DNA from: Alphaproteobacteria bacterium
Lineage (GTDB): Bacteria; Pseudomonadota; Alphaproteobacteria; Caulobacterales; Caulobacteraceae
DNA length: 64,000 bases
Direction of reading: 5' to 3'
Assembly (NCBI GenBank): GCA_018821435.1
Contig: JAHJME010000015.1
Span: 1-64,000 of the forward strand
In this document: piece after piece, positions 62,626 through 64,000 of the stretch
How positions within the stretch are numbered: position 1 is the first letter of the stretch
How the letters are laid out: every line of letters begins with the position of its first letter
The notes under the pieces: generated by a model
The model's input: only the letters and a program-made list of their open reading frames with translations
Told to the model about the DNA's origin: nothing
The model's database searches: none
Position numbers and translations under genes: made by a program

Positions 62626-63704
62626 TGGGCCTCATCGATCTGGCGCACCGCTGGCTGGGCGGCCTGATCGGCCTCCTGCTGGTGGTGCTGGGCCTGTCCG
62701 GCGCGATCCTCGCCCACAAGGACACGTGGGTGATGCTGCCCCACGCCGGCGACGCCCAGGCCCAGGACACCGCCACCCTGGTCGCGGCGGCCGAGCGGAT
62801 CATGGCTGCGCCCGAGCGGCCGCGCAGCATCGTCTTCGCCAACAAGACCTTCGGCCTGAACCAGCTCAGCTATCCCGAGGCCGGCCAGGGCGCCTACACG
62901 AGCCAGGCCGGCGAGGTCGTCGCCCGCTGGTCCAGCAAGTGGGAGCGGCCCGAGGTCTGGCTGTTCGATCTGCACCACCACCTGTTCACCGGCGACACCG
63001 GCGAGATCGTCTCGGGCGTCGCCGGCCTCTGCGGCCTGGGCTTCGTGATCACCGGCGCGATCCTGTGGTGGCGGATGCGGCGGGCCTACGAATTTCGCCT
63101 GTGGCCGCGCAAGTTCGAGCGGTTCGCCATCCTGCGGCACCACCGGGACTTAGGCGTCGTCATGGCTCCGATCCTGGCGCTGTCGCTGATCACCGGCGCC
63201 ATCATGATCTTCCGGCCGGTGGCCGACCTGATCCTGGGTCCGGGCACATCGGCCGACGTGACCCAGGCGCTCAAGCCGCCCCCGCCGCGCAAGGCCAAGC
63301 TGGCCGACAACCCCGACTGGCGCGGCATGATCGAGACCGCGCGGCGGATCTATCCCGACGCCGAGGTGCGCATCCTGTCCCTGCCGCGCGGCAAGACCGG
63401 CCTCGTCAGCCTGCGGATGCGCCAGCAGCAGGAGTGGCTGCCCAACGGCCGCACCACCCTCTACTTCGCCGCCGACACCGGCGAACTGGTCCGCGCCGGG
63501 AACGCCCTGACGCTGCCCCGAAACGTGCAGGCCTACAACGCCCTCTACCCCCTGCACGCGGGCAAGGTGGGCGGCCTGCCCTACCGCCTGCTGATCACAC
63601 TCTCCGGGCTCACGCTCACCGTGCTGGGCAGCCTCACCGTCTGGACCTTCTGGTTCCGCCGCAAGCCGAAGCGTCGCCGGCGCGACCCCATCCCGGCGAC
63701 CTGA
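62625..63704 (+). CDS. PepSY-associated TM helix protein, putative iron-reductase type
   Basis: A 359-residue inner-membrane protein with about four hydrophobic helices. The first is near DLAHRWLGGLIGLLLVVLGLSGAIL, with the His-rich HHHLFTGDTGEIVSGVAGLCGLGFVITGAILWW in the second. LRHHRDLGVVMAPILALSLITGAIMIF follows, and a PepSY-like domain lies before the last helix. Proteins of this kind are found downstream of siderophore receptors and are proposed to reduce ferric siderophores. The ATG at 62625 overlaps the receptor stop, which implies translational coupling. The reductase role is proposed from context. Confidence 0.87.
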   Translation: MGLIDLAHRWLGGLIGLLLVVLGLSGAILAHKDTWVMLPHAGDAQAQDTATLVAAAERIMAAPERPRSIVFANKTFGLNQLSYPEAGQGAYTSQAGEVVARWSSKWERPEVWLFDLHHHLFTGDTGEIVSGVAGLCGLGFVITGAILWWRMRRAYEFRLWPRKFERFAILRHHRDLGVVMAPILALSLITGAIMIFRPVADLILGPGTSADVTQALKPPPPRKAKLADNPDWRGMIETARRIYPDAEVRILSLPRGKTGLVSLRMRQQQEWLPNGRTTLYFAADTGELVRAGNALTLPRNVQAYNALYPLHAGKVGGLPYRLLITLSGLTLTVLGSLTVWTFWFRRKPKRRRRDPIPAT

Positions 63705-63736
63705 TGCAGGTGATGGCGCGCAGCGCCGAAAGATCG

Positions 63737-63809
63737 ACCGCCAAGACGCCAAGGCCACCAAGGCGCTGAAGCTTCAACGACCTCTTGGCGTCCTTTGCGT
63801 CTTGGCGGT
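63737..63809. repeat. Inverted repeat with 18-base arms after the PepSY gene
   Basis: ACCGCCAAGACGCCAAGG at 63737-63754 is inverted at 63792-63809 with one mismatch. The loop holds a short GCTGAAGCTTCAAC palindrome. It sits between the convergent PepSY and glutathione S-transferase genes. Confidence 0.82.
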
Positions 63810-63838
63810 GAAAGCCTGCGCCTGCGGCGCGCTGCGAC

Positions 63839-64000
63839 TTAGGCCCGCCCCGGGATCGTCAGCCCACGCTGCACGGCGGGGCGGGCCAAGCCGCGCTCCA
63901 GCCAGGCCGGGACGGTCTTCAGCTTGTCGAACGCCACCAGCGGCCCGGCCTCATAGAAGCCGACCAGGTTGCGCACCCAGCCCAGCAGCGAGACGTCGGC
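63839..64000 (-). CDS. Glutathione S-transferase family protein, C-terminal fragment (cut by window edge)
   Basis: Fifty-three codons are in view, ending in a TAA stop at 63839-63841. The residues DVSLLGWVRNLVGFYEAG and VPAWLERGLARPAVQRGLTIPG are typical of the C-terminal helical domain of GST-family proteins related to YghU. The N-terminal thioredoxin-fold domain lies outside the window, so neither the active-site residue nor the substrate can be read. It converges on the PepSY gene, with a palindromic repeat between. Confidence 0.75.
   Translation of the reverse strand, partial: ADVSLLGWVRNLVGFYEAGPLVAFDKLKTVPAWLERGLARPAVQRGLTIPGRA

Overview
The window is a gene-dense, very GC-rich stretch of an alphaproteobacterial chromosome. 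Several markers point to the Caulobacteraceae, most likely Caulobacter or a close relative: a zauP-zapA cell-division pair, an RcdA-like (DUF1465) protein next to a DUF1192 gene and rpmE, a promoter of the Caulobacter housekeeping type before gap, an orphan Usg protein, and many intergenic palindromic repeats. The species is inferred from these markers, not from a database search. I see no prophage, insertion sequence, CRISPR array, tRNA or rRNA, and the window reads as core chromosome with modest accessory content.

Layout. 1-3.9 kb: a perfect 42-bp inverted repeat, a holin-superfamily membrane protein, a hybrid histidine kinase, and a leftward pair (5-formyl-THF cyclo-ligase, YmdB-type phosphoesterase) led by a candidate 6S RNA. 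4-6 kb: a fatty acid desaturase and zauP-zapA. 6-14 kb: central carbon metabolism (tkt, purT, gap, pgk, class II fba). 14-19.3 kb: an MHS-type transporter, bacterioferritin and its ferredoxin with Fur-like boxes, and divergent cydAB plus a 48-residue DUF2474 subunit. 19.3-27.9 kb: thiE, a GFA protein, an inositol monophosphatase, a glycerophosphodiesterase, an ABC exporter, rpmE, rcdA, a DUF1192 gene, a quinone oxidoreductase, a low-affinity iron permease-like protein and a PEPxxWA-CTERM protein.

28-43 kb: a carbon-switch region. A tandem double-TetR protein and a ScfR/RamB-type regulator precede aceA (isocitrate lyase) and glcB (malate synthase G). A ydbH-ynbE-ydbL-like lipid-transport operon, an SDR, a FadB-type multifunctional protein and a thiolase follow. 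Beta-oxidation, the glyoxylate shunt and the gluconeogenic gap-pgk-fba set together would support growth on fatty acids or acetate. A striking interrupted palindrome in the scfR-aceA gap is a likely operator.

43-57 kb: a serine hydrolase, YceI, a lipoprotein-like quinohemoprotein alcohol dehydrogenase, a rubrerythrin/Fe-S reductase/DUF3501 operon, AlkB, an alpha/beta hydrolase with a luciferase-like oxidoreductase, DUF2061-dps, an erythromycin-esterase-like protein, a Nudix hydrolase and Usg. Many of these fit oxidative or alkylation stress. 57-64 kb: an oligopeptide-binding lipoprotein, a glycine-zipper protein, an MFS transporter, a TonB-dependent receptor with a PepSY membrane protein behind a near-consensus Fur box, and the end of a glutathione S-transferase gene cut by the window edge.

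All assignments come from reading protein motifs, gene order and DNA patterns by eye. Start codons were adjusted where a ribosome binding site or family N-terminus supported a different one.
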